Source of the DNA: Actinomycetota bacterium
GTDB lineage: Bacteria > Actinomycetota > Actinomycetes > Actinomycetales > Actinomycetaceae
Direction: 5' to 3'
Assembly (NCBI GenBank): GCA_009930425.1
Contig: RZYE01000002.1
Location: forward strand, 1 to 59,924
Length of the DNA stretch: 59,924 bases
A model generated the notes under the pieces. It did no database searches, was not told the origin of the DNA, and saw nothing but the letters and a program-made list of their open reading frames with translations. Every line of letters begins with the position of its first letter. Position 1 is the stretch's first letter. The position numbers and the translations under genes were made by a program. Positions 19,870 through 30,175 of the stretch are shown here, in pieces.

Positions 19870-21360
19870 ATGACTGAGTCGAATGTAGCCCCTCGCCCCC
19901 GGGTGCGCTTCTGCCCCTCGCCCACCGGCAGCCCCCACGTGGGCCTCGTCCGCACCGCGTTGTTCAACTGGGCCTTCGCCCGGCACACGGGCGGGACGTT
20001 CGTGTTCCGGATCGAGGACACCGACCCGGAGCGGGACTCGGAGCAGTCCTACCGGCAACTCGTCGAGACGATGCGCTGGCTCGGCCTCGATTGGGACGAG
20101 GGGGTCGAGGTGGGTGGCCCGTACGCCCCCTACCGTCAGTCCGAGCGCATGGACAGCTACCGCGAGGCGGCCGCACGCCTCTTGGAGGCCGGGTACGCCT
20201 ATGAGTCGTTCTCGACCCCCGAGGAGGTCGAGGCGCGCCACCTGGCGGCCGGCCGTGACCCCCACGCCGGCTACGACGGCTTCGACCGCGACCTCACCGA
20301 GGCACAGCGGGCGGCCTTCCGGGCCGAGGGCCGCCAGCCCGTGCTGCGGATCCGGATGCCGGACGAGGACGTGACCTTCACCGACCTGATCCGTGGTGAG
20401 ATCACCTTCGCCGCCGGCTCGATCCCCGACTTCGTGATCGTGCGCGGCAACGGGTTCCCCCTCTACACCCTCGTCAACCCGGTGGACGACGCCGCCATGC
20501 GGATCACCCACGTGCTGCGCGGGGAGGACCTGCTGTCCTCCACCCCGCGCCAGATCGTGCTGTACCGGGCACTCATGGACCTCGGGTACGCCGAGGCCAT
20601 GCCCGAGTTCGGACACCTGCCGTACGTGATGGGCGAGGGCAACCGCAAGCTGTCCAAGCGCGACCCCGAGTCCAACGTCCTGGCGCACCGCCGCAACGGG
20701 TTCATCCCCGAGGGCCTGCTCAACTACCTCGCCCTGCTCGGTTGGTCCATCTCGCCGGAAACCGACCTGTTCACCATGGACGAGATGGCCGCGGCCTTCG
20801 ACCTCGCGCACGTCAACCCCAACCCGGCGCGCTTCGACCTCGCGAAGGCGCGGGCGATCAACGCGGCGCACGTCCGGCTGCTCCCCGCCGGGGAGTTCGC
20901 CGCCCGGATCGTCCCCCACCTCCACGAGGCGGGCCTCGTGAGCGCCCCTGCACGGGAGGCGCTCACCGAGCGGGAGCGCGCCGTCGTCGACGCCGCAGCG
21001 CCCCTGGTCCAGGAGCGCACCACGCTGCTCGGCGAGGTCCCCGCCCAGCTCGACTACCTGTTCCGGGAGGTGACGACCGAGGACGACGCCGTGGCGACCC
21101 TCCGTCCCGACGCCTCCGCGATCCTCGACGCGTCGCTCGAGGCGCTCGCGGCGGTCGGCAGCTTCGACGCCGTCACGCTCCAGGACGTCCTGCGGGCCGC
21201 GCTGGTCGAGGGCCTCGGCGTGAAGCCACGATTCGCCTACGGTCCCCTTCGCGTGGCGCTGACGGGCCGGAGGGTCTCCCCTCCGCTGTTCGAGTCGATG
21301 GAGATCCTGGGCAGGGAGGAGACCCTGGCCCGCCTGACGGCACTGCGACGGACGCTGTAG
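19870..21360 (+). CDS. gltX: Glutamyl-tRNA synthetase
   Basis: [54 protein letters not shown]. Confidence 0.96.
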   Translation: MTESNVAPRPRVRFCPSPTGSPHVGLVRTALFNWAFARHTGGTFVFRIEDTDPERDSEQSYRQLVETMRWLGLDWDEGVEVGGPYAPYRQSERMDSYREAAARLLEAGYAYESFSTPEEVEARHLAAGRDPHAGYDGFDRDLTEAQRAAFRAEGRQPVLRIRMPDEDVTFTDLIRGEITFAAGSIPDFVIVRGNGFPLYTLVNPVDDAAMRITHVLRGEDLLSSTPRQIVLYRALMDLGYAEAMPEFGHLPYVMGEGNRKLSKRDPESNVLAHRRNGFIPEGLLNYLALLGWSISPETDLFTMDEMAAAFDLAHVNPNPARFDLAKARAINAAHVRLLPAGEFAARIVPHLHEAGLVSAPAREALTERERAVVDAAAPLVQERTTLLGEVPAQLDYLFREVTTEDDAVATLRPDASAILDASLEALAAVGSFDAVTLQDVLRAALVEGLGVKPRFAYGPLRVALTGRRVSPPLFESMEILGREETLARLTALRRTL

Positions 21361-21363
21361 CGG

Positions 21364-21948
21364 TCAGGAGTCCGAGCCCCCCAGGTCCAGCTCCAGGAGC
21401 GCGACGACGGAGTCGAACTCCTCGTCCGTGACCGCGTGGTCGTAGCAGGCGTGCGTGACTGCCACGGTCGCACCGGCATCCCCGAGGACCCGCATCGCCA
21501 CCTGCATGGCGAGCACCTCCGTGCCGGTGTCGACGTCCACGCGCTGCGCCCTCATGTCGAGTGCCCCCTCACCGGAGGGTAGCGCGACGTCCGGGCGGTC
21601 GACCGGGTTCGCGAAGTCCTCCCCGAGCGCGGCAAGGGCCAGTTCGGTGTCGCCGGCGTCATCCCGTGGCCCCGTGGCGGGCAGCACCACGAGCTGGACC
21701 ACGCATCGGGTGTCCTGGTACTGCACGCGGGTCCCGTCCGAGAGCTCCTCGTTGCGGACCCACCCGGCATCCTCGAGCCGGTCGGCCCGGAACGCGACGG
21801 CCGTGGTCGGGGCCGGCCGGGGGGTGCGGGTCGCGGGCAAGGTCGAACTCGTCGAGTCCCGCGGCGGGCCCTGGGTCGAGGGCGTGCACGCTCCGAGGAC
21901 AGCCGCGGCGAGGAGTGCTGCCGCGACGGTGGGCCGGGGTGAGCGCAT
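21364..21948 (-). CDS. Putative lipoprotein, unknown function
   Basis: MRSPRPTVAAALLAAAVLGACTPST lipobox; TACCCT 6 nt before ATG. Confidence 0.75.
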   Translation of the reverse strand: MRSPRPTVAAALLAAAVLGACTPSTQGPPRDSTSSTLPATRTPRPAPTTAVAFRADRLEDAGWVRNEELSDGTRVQYQDTRCVVQLVVLPATGPRDDAGDTELALAALGEDFANPVDRPDVALPSGEGALDMRAQRVDVDTGTEVLAMQVAMRVLGDAGATVAVTHACYDHAVTDEEFDSVVALLELDLGGSDS

Positions 21949-22074
21949 CCTCCGAGGGTATCCCGCGGCGGGTGGCGGAGCGTGAGTGCCGTCACTCGTG
22001 GTGATTTGGGTGGGTCCGGCCCCGCGCGGTAGAGTTGTGGGTCGGTGCAACGGCCCCCTCGGCCGGTGAACCAG

Positions 22075-22149
22075 TGGGGTATGGTGTAATTGGCAACACA
22101 ACGGATTCTGGTTCCGTCATTCTAGGTTCGAGTCCTGGTACCCCAGCCA
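22075..22149 (+). tRNA. tRNA-Gln(CTG), CCA encoded
   Basis: TGGGGTATGGTGTAATTGGCAACACAACGGATTCTGGTTCCGTCATTCTAGGTTCGAGTCCTGGTACCCCAGCCA; loop TTCTGGT. Confidence 0.95.
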
Positions 22150-22209
22150 GATCATCGAGATTTGGGACAAACGCCGGTGGCGCGGTAACGTGACTGCCGG
22201 TCCATACGA

Positions 22210-22282
22210 GGCCCCGTCGTCTAGCGGCCTAGGACACCGCCCTCTCAAGGCGGCGGCGCCGGTTCGAATCCGGTCGGGGCTA
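22210..22282 (+). tRNA. tRNA-Glu(CTC)
   Basis: GGCCCCGTCGTCTAGCGGCCTAGGACACCGCCCTCTCAAGGCGGCGGCGCCGGTTCGAATCCGGTCGGGGCTA; loop CTCTCAA. Confidence 0.95.
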
Positions 22283-22288
22283 CGAGTG

Positions 22289-22321
22289 AGAAGGTCCCCC
22301 GCACAGCGCGGGGGACCTTCT
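22289..22321. terminator. Strong hairpin after tRNA-Glu
   Basis: AGAAGGTCCCCCGC-ACAGC-GCGGGGGACCTTCT, perfect 14-bp stem between tRNA-Glu and the convergent IclR gene. Confidence 0.75.
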
Positions 22322-22352
22322 CTCGTCGTGTGGGGGACAGGCCCTGATCGCC

Positions 22353-23114
22353 TCAGGCGCTCGGCTCCTCCTGCTGGGCCTGCCGCGCCGCCTGGGCCTC
22401 CTCGCTGCGCCGCAGGACCTCGGTGAGGCGGTTGGCGGCCGAGACCACGGCGGCGGCATGCAGCCTGCCCGGCTGGCGGCCCATCCGCTCGATGGGACCG
22501 GAGACGGACACCGCGGCGATCACCCGGCCGGACGGGCCCCGCACCGGGGCCGAGACGGAGGCGACCCCGGGTTCGCGTTCCGCGACCGACTGGGCCCAGC
22601 CCCGCCGTCGGACGGCCGAGAGCACGGTGGCGGTGAAGGAGGCCCCGTGGAGGCCGCGGTGGAGCCGGTCGGGCTCCTCCCAGGCGAGGAGCACCTGGGC
22701 GGCGGAGCCGGCGAGCATCGAGAGCGTGGCGCCCACGGGGATCGAGTCGCGCAACCCGATGTGCCGCTCCGCGGCGGCCACGCAGATGCGGTGGTCACCC
22801 TGGCGGCGGTAGAGCTGGGCGGACTCGCCGGTGTGGTCCCGCAGCACGTTGAGCACGGGGGTGGCGGCGGCGAGCAGCCGGTCCTCGCCGGCAGCGGAGG
22901 CGAGTTCGGCCAGCCGCGGTCCGAGGATGAACCGTCCCTGCATGTCACGCGCCACGAACCGGTGGTGCTCGAGGGCCACGGCGAGGCGGTGCGCGGTCGG
23001 ACGGGCGAGGTGCGTCGCGTTGACGAGTTGGGCAAGGGTCGCCGGTCCGGCCTCGAGTGCGCTCAGGACGGTCGCGGCTTTGTCCAGAACGCCGACTCCA
23101 CTAGAGTTGTCCAT
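22353..23114 (-). CDS. IclR-family transcriptional regulator (NdgR/LtbR-type by position)
   Basis: MDNSSGVGVLDKAATVLSALEAGPATLAQLVNATHLARPTAHRLAVALEHHRFV; divergent from leuCD. Confidence 0.9.
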   Translation of the reverse strand: MDNSSGVGVLDKAATVLSALEAGPATLAQLVNATHLARPTAHRLAVALEHHRFVARDMQGRFILGPRLAELASAAGEDRLLAAATPVLNVLRDHTGESAQLYRRQGDHRICVAAAERHIGLRDSIPVGATLSMLAGSAAQVLLAWEEPDRLHRGLHGASFTATVLSAVRRRGWAQSVAEREPGVASVSAPVRGPSGRVIAAVSVSGPIERMGRQPGRLHAAAVVSAANRLTEVLRRSEEAQAARQAQQEEPSA

Positions 23115-23127
23115 GGCTCGATACTGA

Positions 23128-23163
23128 CATCTCAGCAGATGAGATGCAACCACCATGTGAGAT
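23128..23163. promoter_or_regulatory. IclR-regulator operator candidate
   Basis: CATCTC-AGCAGAT-GAGATG inverted repeat plus a further ATGTGAGAT half-site in the iclR/leuC divergent intergenic region. Confidence 0.55.
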
Positions 23164-23178
23164 TTCCGGGAGAATGTA

Positions 23179-24588
23179 ATGAGCGGCACACTCGCCGAGA
23201 AGGTGTGGCAGCGCCACGTCGTGCACCAGGGGGAGAACGGCGAGCCCGACCTGCTCTACATCGACCTCCACCTCATCCACGAGGTCACGAGCCCGCAGGC
23301 CTTCGAGGGGCTTCGCCTGGCCGGCCGGCCGGTCCGCCGTCCCGATCTCACGATCGCCACCGAGGACCACAACACCCCGACCCTGAACATCGACCTGCCC
23401 ATCGCGGAGCCGACGAGCCGCAAGCAGATCGAGACGTTGCGCGCGAACTGCGAGGAGTTCGGCATCCGCCTCCACTCGCTCGGCGACGCGGACCAGGGCA
23501 TCGTCCACGCCGTGGGCCCCCAACTCGGCCTCACCCAGCCAGGCCTGACCGTGGTGTGCGGCGACTCCCACACCTCCACCCACGGCGCCTTCGGCGCCCT
23601 GGCATTCGGGATCGGTACCTCGGAGGTGGAGCACGTGCTCGCCACCCAGACGCTCCCGCTGAAGCCGTTCAGGACGATGGCGATCACCATCAACGGGGAC
23701 CTGCCGCTCGGCTCCTCGGCCAAGGACATCATCCTCGCGATCATCGCGCGGATCGGTACGGGCGGTGGCCAGGGGTACGTGCTGGAGTACCGGGGCGAGG
23801 CGATCGAGAAGCTCTCGATGGAGGGCCGCATGACGATCTGCAACATGTCGATCGAGGCCGGCGCCCGCGCCGGCATGATCGCCCCCGACGAGACCACCTT
23901 CACCTACCTCAAGGGTCGCCCCCACGCTCCCGAGGGAGCCGACTGGGACGCCGCGCTGGAGTACTGGCGCACCCTGCGGACCGACGACGACGCCGTCTTC
24001 GATGCGGAGGTGGTGCTCGAGGCCGCGGACATCGAGCCCTTCGTCACCTGGGGAACCAACCCCGGCCAGGGGCTCCCGCTCTCCGCTGCCGTGCCGGATC
24101 CCGTGGAGATCGCGGACGAGTCCGAGCGCCGTGCCGCGGAGCGTGCGTTGGAGTACATGGCCCTCGTCCCGGGCACTCCGCTGCGGGACATCAAGGTGGA
24201 CACGGTCTTCATCGGCTCGTGCACCAACGGCCGGATCGAGGACCTCCGGGCGGTTGCCGAGGTGGTCAAGGGCCGCAGGAAGCACGAGGACGTCCGGGTG
24301 ATCGTGGTGCCCGCCTCCGCCCGTATCCGGCTGCAGGCCGAGGCGGAGGGGCTGGACAGGATCTTCCTCGACTTCGGCGCCGAGTGGCGCAACGCCGGCT
24401 GCTCCATGTGCCTCGGGATGAACCCGGACCAGCTTGCCCCGGGGGAGCGCGCCGCATCGACCTCGAACCGCAACTTCGAGGGACGCCAGGGCAAGGGCGG
24501 TCGCACCCACCTCGTGTCGCCCACCACGGCCGCAGCGACGGCGATCCGCGGCACGTTGTCCTCTCCCGCCGATCTCGTGAACGCCTGA
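23179..24588 (+). CDS. leuC: 3-isopropylmalate dehydratase large subunit
   Basis: [67 protein letters not shown]. Confidence 0.97.
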   Translation: MSGTLAEKVWQRHVVHQGENGEPDLLYIDLHLIHEVTSPQAFEGLRLAGRPVRRPDLTIATEDHNTPTLNIDLPIAEPTSRKQIETLRANCEEFGIRLHSLGDADQGIVHAVGPQLGLTQPGLTVVCGDSHTSTHGAFGALAFGIGTSEVEHVLATQTLPLKPFRTMAITINGDLPLGSSAKDIILAIIARIGTGGGQGYVLEYRGEAIEKLSMEGRMTICNMSIEAGARAGMIAPDETTFTYLKGRPHAPEGADWDAALEYWRTLRTDDDAVFDAEVVLEAADIEPFVTWGTNPGQGLPLSAAVPDPVEIADESERRAAERALEYMALVPGTPLRDIKVDTVFIGSCTNGRIEDLRAVAEVVKGRRKHEDVRVIVVPASARIRLQAEAEGLDRIFLDFGAEWRNAGCSMCLGMNPDQLAPGERAASTSNRNFEGRQGKGGRTHLVSPTTAAATAIRGTLSSPADLVNA

Positions 24589-24598
24589 GGAGGCCACC

Positions 24599-25234
24599 AT
24601 GGAGAAGTTCACCTCCCACACCGGGGTCGGCGTGCCGCTCCGCCGCTCGAACGTCGACACCGACCAGATCATCCCCGCCGTGTACCTCAAGCGGATCACC
24701 CGCACCGGCTTCGAGGACGCGCTCTTCTCCGCGTGGCGGTCGGACCCGGACTTCGTGCTCAACAACCCGGCCTACGCGGGCGGATCGGTGCTCGTCGCCG
24801 GCTCGGACTTCGGGACGGGATCCTCCCGGGAGCACGCGGTCTGGGCCCTGAAGGACTACGGCTTCCGGGTGGTGCTCAGCCCCAAGTTCGCGGACATCTT
24901 CCGGGGCAACGCCGGCAAGCAGGGCCTCCTCACGGGCGTCATCAGCCGCGAGGACGCCGAGGCGCTCTGGAAGGCACTCGAGGCGGACCCGGGCGCCGAC
25001 GTGACGGTCGACCTCGTCAGCCGCACCGCGACCTGCGGCTCCCTGCTGGTCACCTTCGACATCGACGACTACACGAGGTGGCGCCTGCTGGAGGGGCTCG
25101 ACGACATCGCGCTCAGCCTCACGCGTGCGGACGAGATCGCCGACTTCGAGGAGCGGCGCGAGCCGTGGCGGCCACGCACGCTCCCGGCCCGGCACCTGCC
25201 GAAGGTCGAGGTGGTCTCCGCACGTCCCGTCTGA
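24599..25234 (+). CDS. leuD: 3-isopropylmalate dehydratase small subunit
   Basis: [55 protein letters not shown]. Confidence 0.97.
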   Translation: MEKFTSHTGVGVPLRRSNVDTDQIIPAVYLKRITRTGFEDALFSAWRSDPDFVLNNPAYAGGSVLVAGSDFGTGSSREHAVWALKDYGFRVVLSPKFADIFRGNAGKQGLLTGVISREDAEALWKALEADPGADVTVDLVSRTATCGSLLVTFDIDDYTRWRLLEGLDDIALSLTRADEIADFEERREPWRPRTLPARHLPKVEVVSARPV

Positions 25235-25320
25235 GGGTCCACGGACCCCCGCGGGTGCGTATTCTGGGTGTCCTGACGCTTCCGTCCGCGCCCGCCGGCG
25301 GAGCAGGGAAGGGTGATCCC

Positions 25321-26637
25321 ATGAACAACGTGCTGCGCGTCCACGGCGGCACGCCCCTAGCCGGGGAGATCACGGTCCGGGGTGCGAAGAACTTCGTCTC
25401 GAAGGCGATGGTCGCCGCCCTGCTGGGCGAGACGCCGTCGTTGCTGCGCAACGTCCCGCTGATCCGCGACGTGGATGTCGTGGCCGGGTTGCTGCGCCTC
25501 CACGGCGTGCGGGTGGAGTACGACGACGACGCCGGCGAGCTGCACTTCGACTCCTCCAACGTCGAGTCCGCCCACGTCCGCGACATCGACGCCCACGCCG
25601 GTTCCTCGCGGATCCCGATCCTGTTCTGCGGTCCGCTGCTGCACCGCATCGGGGAGGCCTTCATCCCCGACCTCGGTGGCTGCCACATCGGCGACCGTCC
25701 TATCGACTACCACCTCGCGATCCTCCGGCAGTTCGGTGCGGTGGTGGACAAGCAGGAGCAGGGCATCCACATCACCGCGCCGAACGGACTCACCGGCACG
25801 AAGGTGGTACTTCCGTACCCGTCCGTCGGCGCCACGGAGCAGACCCTGTTGACGGCGGTGCGCGCCAGCGGGAAGACGGAGCTGAAGAACGCCGCCATCG
25901 AGCCCGAGATCATGGACCTCATCGCGGTGCTGCAGAAGATGGGGGCGATCATCTCGGTCGACACCGACCGCGTGATCCGGGTCGAGGGGGTCGACCGCCT
26001 GGGGGGCTACGTGCACACCTCGCTGCCCGACCGCATCGAGGCCGCGTCCTGGGCATCGGCCGCCCTCTCCACCCGTGGGGACATCTACGTGCGGGGGGCG
26101 ACCCAGCCCGACATGATGACGTTCCTGAACACCTTCCGGAAGGTGGGGGGAGCCTTCCACATCGACGACGAGGGCATCCGCTTCTTCCACCCCGGGGGCC
26201 GGCTCAACTCGATCGTGCTGGAGACCGACGTCCACCCCGGCTTCATGACCGACTGGCAGCAGCCCCTCGTCGTGGCGCTGACGCAGGCGGAGGGGCTGTC
26301 GATCGTCCACGAGACCGTGTACGAGAACAGGTTCGGCTTCACCGACGCGCTGAATGCGATGGGTGCGCAGATCCAGCTCTACCGCGAGTGCCTCGGTGGC
26401 CTCGAGTGCCGTTTCGGCCAGCACAACTTCTACCACTCGGCCGTGATCTCCGGACCGACGCCGCTGCAGGCGGCCGACATCGTGGTTCCCGACCTGCGGG
26501 GCGGGTTCTCGCACCTCATCGCCGCCCTGACCGCCGAGGGCTCCTCCCGGGTGCTCGGCATCGACGTCATCAACCGTGGGTACGAGCACTTCATGCGCAA
26601 GCTCGCCGCCTTGGGCGCGAACGTCGAGGCGGGATGA
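25321..26637 (+). CDS. murA: UDP-N-acetylglucosamine 1-carboxyvinyltransferase
   Basis: LRVHGGTPLAGEITVRGAKNFVSKAMVAALLG; DLGGCHIGDRPIDYH (active-site-loop Cys present). Confidence 0.93.
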   Translation: MNNVLRVHGGTPLAGEITVRGAKNFVSKAMVAALLGETPSLLRNVPLIRDVDVVAGLLRLHGVRVEYDDDAGELHFDSSNVESAHVRDIDAHAGSSRIPILFCGPLLHRIGEAFIPDLGGCHIGDRPIDYHLAILRQFGAVVDKQEQGIHITAPNGLTGTKVVLPYPSVGATEQTLLTAVRASGKTELKNAAIEPEIMDLIAVLQKMGAIISVDTDRVIRVEGVDRLGGYVHTSLPDRIEAASWASAALSTRGDIYVRGATQPDMMTFLNTFRKVGGAFHIDDEGIRFFHPGGRLNSIVLETDVHPGFMTDWQQPLVVALTQAEGLSIVHETVYENRFGFTDALNAMGAQIQLYRECLGGLECRFGQHNFYHSAVISGPTPLQAADIVVPDLRGGFSHLIAALTAEGSSRVLGIDVINRGYEHFMRKLAALGANVEAG

Positions 26638-27464
26638 TGCGCCCCGCCCCCGGCCGTGAGCTGACGCTGACCTACCGGCTCGTCGTCGGCCTGCTGCGGC
26701 CTCCCCTCAGCCTCTTCACGGACCGGCACTGGCACGGCGCGGAGAACCTGCCGAGAACGGGCGGGTTCATCGCGGTGGCGAACCATGTCACGAACCTCGA
26801 CCCGCTCACCTTCGCCCACTTCCTCGTCGACCACGACGTGCCGGTGAAGTTCCTCGCCAAGGCGGAGATCTTCGAGGCACCGGTGATCGGCTGGCTCGCC
26901 CACCGCGTCAAGCACATCCCGGTGTACCGTGGCTCCGCGAGGGCGGCGGAGTCTCTCGACGCCGCTCGTGCCGCACTCGCGTCCGGGGAGTGCATCGCGA
27001 TCTTCCCCGAGGGAACGCTCACCCATGACCCGGAGATGTGGCCCATGCTCGGCAAGACCGGGGTGGCGCGACTGGCGCTCACCACGAGGGTCCCGGTGGT
27101 CCCCATCGCGCAGTGGGGTGCCCACCGCGTGATCCCCCGATTCGAGTCGCTGCCCGCCACCCTGCGCCGGCAGCGGGTCGACGTCCGGGCACTGCCCCCC
27201 GTGGACCTCGAGGACCTGTACGACCGCCCCCTCGACGGCACGGTCCTCCGGGAGGCAACCGACCGCATCATGCGGCGCCTCACGGAGGGAGTTGCCGAGC
27301 TGCGGGGAGAGGAGCCGCCCGAGCGGGTGTGGGACCGCAGGGTGGACGGCGACTGGCACGACGCCTGGCGCCAGGAGCGGGCGGCGGCCCGCGCCGCCCG
27401 GCCGACGGGTGCGCTGGCCCGTGCACGCCACACGTGGACGGAGCTGACGAGGCGCAGGCCATGA
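26634..27464 (+). CDS. 1-acyl-sn-glycerol-3-phosphate acyltransferase family protein
   Basis: GGFIAVANHVTNLDPLTFAHFL; IAIFPEGTLTHDPEMWPMLGKTGVARLAL; HX4D motif NHVTNLD; ATGATG overlap with murA stop. Confidence 0.92.
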   Translation: MMRPAPGRELTLTYRLVVGLLRPPLSLFTDRHWHGAENLPRTGGFIAVANHVTNLDPLTFAHFLVDHDVPVKFLAKAEIFEAPVIGWLAHRVKHIPVYRGSARAAESLDAARAALASGECIAIFPEGTLTHDPEMWPMLGKTGVARLALTTRVPVVPIAQWGAHRVIPRFESLPATLRRQRVDVRALPPVDLEDLYDRPLDGTVLREATDRIMRRLTEGVAELRGEEPPERVWDRRVDGDWHDAWRQERAAARAARPTGALARARHTWTELTRRRP

Positions 27465-27474
27465 GGCACGGGGC

Positions 27475-28467
27475 ATGATCTCCGTCCTCGGCACCGGGGC
27501 CTGGGGCACCACCTTCGCCAAGGTGCTCGCCGACGCGGGCAACGACGTCCTCCTGTGGGGGCGCGATGCGGCCATCGTCGACGAGGTGAACGCCCGTCAC
27601 GCCAACGCGGCCTACCTGCCGGGCCACGTCCTCCCGGAGGCGATCGGCGCCACGGCAGACCTGGGCGCCGCCGTCGCCACCGCCGACACGCTGGTCCTCG
27701 CGGTGCCCTCGCAGGTGGTGCGCGAGGTGCTCACCCCGGTGGCGCACCTCGTCCAGGACCATGCCACCGTGGTCTCGCTCATGAAGGGCATCGAGCTCGG
27801 GACCGACATGCGGATGACGCAGGTCCTGGGTGGACTGGGCCTCGCGGAGGACCACCTCGTGGTCCTCTCCGGGCCGAACCTGTCGAGGGAGATCGCGGCA
27901 CGGCAACCCAGTGCCTCGGTGCTCGCGTGCACCGACGTCTCGCGTGCCGAGCAGGTCGCCCACCTGTGTGCCACGAGCTACTTCCGCCCGTATGTCAGCG
28001 ACGACGTCATCGGCGTGGAGCTGGCCGGTGCCGTGAAGAACGTCATCGCCGTCGCCGTCGGAATGGCGGCGGGCGCCGGCTACGGCGACAACACCAAGGC
28101 AACCATCATCACCCGTGGCCTGGCAGAGATCACGCGGCTGGCGGTGACGCTCGGCGCGGATCCCGCCACCATGGCCGGTCTCGCCGGGCTCGGCGACCTG
28201 GTCGCGACCTGTGCCTCACCGCTGTCCCGCAACCACACCCTCGGGCACCACATCGGATCCGGGATGACGCTGCCCGAGGCGGTCACCGCGACGGGCGGGA
28301 CGGCCGAGGGCGCGAAGTCGTGCCGTTCGGTCGCGCACCTCGCCCACGGGATGGGAGTCGACATTCCGATCACGGACGCCGTCGTCGCGGTGCTCCACGA
28401 GGGGCTCGGCGTCCTGGACATGACACGCATGCTGCTCGCGCGGCCACGCAAGGACGAACGGGCCTGA
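27475..28467 (+). CDS. gpsA: NAD(P)H-dependent glycerol-3-phosphate dehydrogenase
   Basis: ISVLGTGAWGTTFAKVLADAGNDVLLWGRD; VELAGAVKNVIAVAVGMAAGAGYGDNTKATIITRGLAEITRLAV. Confidence 0.96.
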   Translation: MISVLGTGAWGTTFAKVLADAGNDVLLWGRDAAIVDEVNARHANAAYLPGHVLPEAIGATADLGAAVATADTLVLAVPSQVVREVLTPVAHLVQDHATVVSLMKGIELGTDMRMTQVLGGLGLAEDHLVVLSGPNLSREIAARQPSASVLACTDVSRAEQVAHLCATSYFRPYVSDDVIGVELAGAVKNVIAVAVGMAAGAGYGDNTKATIITRGLAEITRLAVTLGADPATMAGLAGLGDLVATCASPLSRNHTLGHHIGSGMTLPEAVTATGGTAEGAKSCRSVAHLAHGMGVDIPITDAVVAVLHEGLGVLDMTRMLLARPRKDERA

Positions 28468-28485
28468 CGCGATACCCTCGTCCCG

Positions 28486-29637
28486 ATGAACGCGCACGAG
28501 GTACCCGTCACCCCACCACCAGCGGCCGGCCGCTCCGACGGGAAGGTCAGGGTGGCCGTCGTCTTCGGGGGACGGAGCGGTGAGCACTCCGTCTCCTGTG
28601 CCACCGCCGCCGGCGTCCTCAGGGAGATCGACCGCGAGCGCTTCGAGGTGATCCCCGTGGGGATCACGCGGACCGGACGCTGGGTGGAGGTCCCGGATGA
28701 CCCCACGCTCCTCGAGGGCGGGCGAGCCGAGGTCCCGGACACCGGGGGGACGGTCGTCCTCCCGCCGGACGGGCAGGGCGGCGCCCACCTGTGGGTGGTG
28801 TCGCCCGGCACCACGCCCGCCGATCTCGGCGCCGTCGACGTCGTGCTGCCGTTGCTCCATGGCCCGTTCGGGGAGGACGGCACCATCCAGGGCCTCCTCG
28901 AGATGGCCGACGTCCGCTACGTGGGCTCCGGCGTGCTCGCCTCCGCGGTCGGCATGGACAAGCACCACATGAAGGTGGCCCTCGCCGCCGCGGGGTTGCC
29001 CGTCGGACCCCACGTCGTCATCCCGCCCGAGCGGTGGGAGCGGGACTCCGGTGGCGTCCTCGCCGAGGTCGCCGCCCTCACCTTCCCGGTGTTCGTGAAG
29101 CCCGCGCGAGCGGGCAGCTCGCTGGGCATCTCCCGCGTGGAGCGGATCGACGACGTCGCGGCCGCCGTCAGCGCCGCGCGGGAGCACGATCCCAAGGTGA
29201 TCGTCGAGGAGGGCATCGCCGGCCGGGAGATCGAGTGCGGGGTGCTCCAGGGACGCGCCGGCTCAGCGCCGCGGGTGTCGCCCCCCGGTGAGGTGGTCAT
29301 GCACACCGGCGCGGCCGAGTTCTACGACCACGCGACCAAGTACTTCTCGACCGATGACTTCCACATGGAGTGCCCGGCCGTGCTGGAGCCAGATCAGGTG
29401 GACATCGTCCAGGAGCTCGCCGTCCGCTCGTTCGAGGCGCTGGGCTGCGAGGGGCTCGCGCGGGTCGACGTGTTCCTGGACGGCCGGCGGGCGGTCGTCA
29501 ACGAGGTGAACACGATGCCGGGCTTCACGCCGTTCTCGATGTTCCCGTTCGTCTGGTCGCATGCGGGCCTCGCGTACAGCGACCTGGTGGCCGAACTCAT
29601 CGACCTCGCGCTGGAGCGCCCGACCGGCCTCCGCTGA
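28486..29637 (+). CDS. ddl: D-alanine--D-alanine ligase
   Basis: VAVVFGGRSGEHSVSCATAAGVL; DVVLPLLHGPFGEDGTIQGLLEMADVRYVGSGVLASAVGMDKHHMK; VNEVNTMPGFTPFSMFP. Confidence 0.96.
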   Translation: MNAHEVPVTPPPAAGRSDGKVRVAVVFGGRSGEHSVSCATAAGVLREIDRERFEVIPVGITRTGRWVEVPDDPTLLEGGRAEVPDTGGTVVLPPDGQGGAHLWVVSPGTTPADLGAVDVVLPLLHGPFGEDGTIQGLLEMADVRYVGSGVLASAVGMDKHHMKVALAAAGLPVGPHVVIPPERWERDSGGVLAEVAALTFPVFVKPARAGSSLGISRVERIDDVAAAVSAAREHDPKVIVEEGIAGREIECGVLQGRAGSAPRVSPPGEVVMHTGAAEFYDHATKYFSTDDFHMECPAVLEPDQVDIVQELAVRSFEALGCEGLARVDVFLDGRRAVVNEVNTMPGFTPFSMFPFVWSHAGLAYSDLVAELIDLALERPTGLR

Positions 29638-29640
29638 TCC

Positions 29641-30153
29641 TCAGGGCACCGTGATCTCGGTGGCCGAGGTGCAGAACCGGCTCGCGGGGCTCCGCTGGAT
29701 CGCCGAGGCGAGGTCCACGAGGATCCGGTCCGGCTGATCGGTCACGGCGGCCGCGGGCACGACCACCTCGATCGCCGGCGAGCGGCCGTACGTGATGAAG
29801 GTCCAGGAGCCGATCTCGTCGTCCGCGTGCGAGGGGATCAGCGGGGATCCTGCCTCCGGGTTGATCCAGTCGACCGAGCTCCCACCGGACTCGACGGTCA
29901 CGCACCGGTCCGTCGTCGGCCCCGGCTCGTCCACGCCGCACCGCAGGGTGATGGGGGCCTCGGTCGTGCCCCAGGCGACGGTGGCCTGGGCGGTCGTTGA
30001 CGTCTGGAGCGCCCCGCCGAGTTCCTGGGGCAGGGCCTGGATCACCGCGGCGCAGACCGGGTCGGGGGCCCTGGGACCCGGCTGCAGGTGCACGTCGCCG
30101 GCACAGCCGGCGAGGAGGAGCGCCAGGCTCAGGGGGATGACAGCCACGCGCAT
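29641..30153 (-). CDS. DUF3515 family lipoprotein
   Basis: MRVAVIPLSLALLLAGCAGDVHLQPGPRAPDPVCAAVIQALPQEL; conserved between ddl and thiL in Actinobacteria. Confidence 0.87.
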   Translation of the reverse strand: MRVAVIPLSLALLLAGCAGDVHLQPGPRAPDPVCAAVIQALPQELGGALQTSTTAQATVAWGTTEAPITLRCGVDEPGPTTDRCVTVESGGSSVDWINPEAGSPLIPSHADDEIGSWTFITYGRSPAIEVVVPAAAVTDQPDRILVDLASAIQRSPASRFCTSATEITVP

Positions 30154-30175
30154 GTTCCAACTGTACGGTGGCGGG
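30154..30175. promoter_or_regulatory. 22-bp divergent intergenic with overlapping -10 boxes (TACAGT minus / TACGGT plus)
   Basis: Plus TACGGT 30164-30169 then 6 nt to thiL ATG; minus TACAGT 30165-30160 then 6 nt to the DUF3515 ATG; both hexamers use the same TA at 30164-30165. Confidence 0.65.

Noticed and set aside
22458-24851. 797-aa plus-strand ORF covering iclR antisense and leuC in another frame
   Set aside because: Arg/Pro/Gly-rich out-of-frame translation of leuC; real products are leuC (23179-24588) and iclR (minus).
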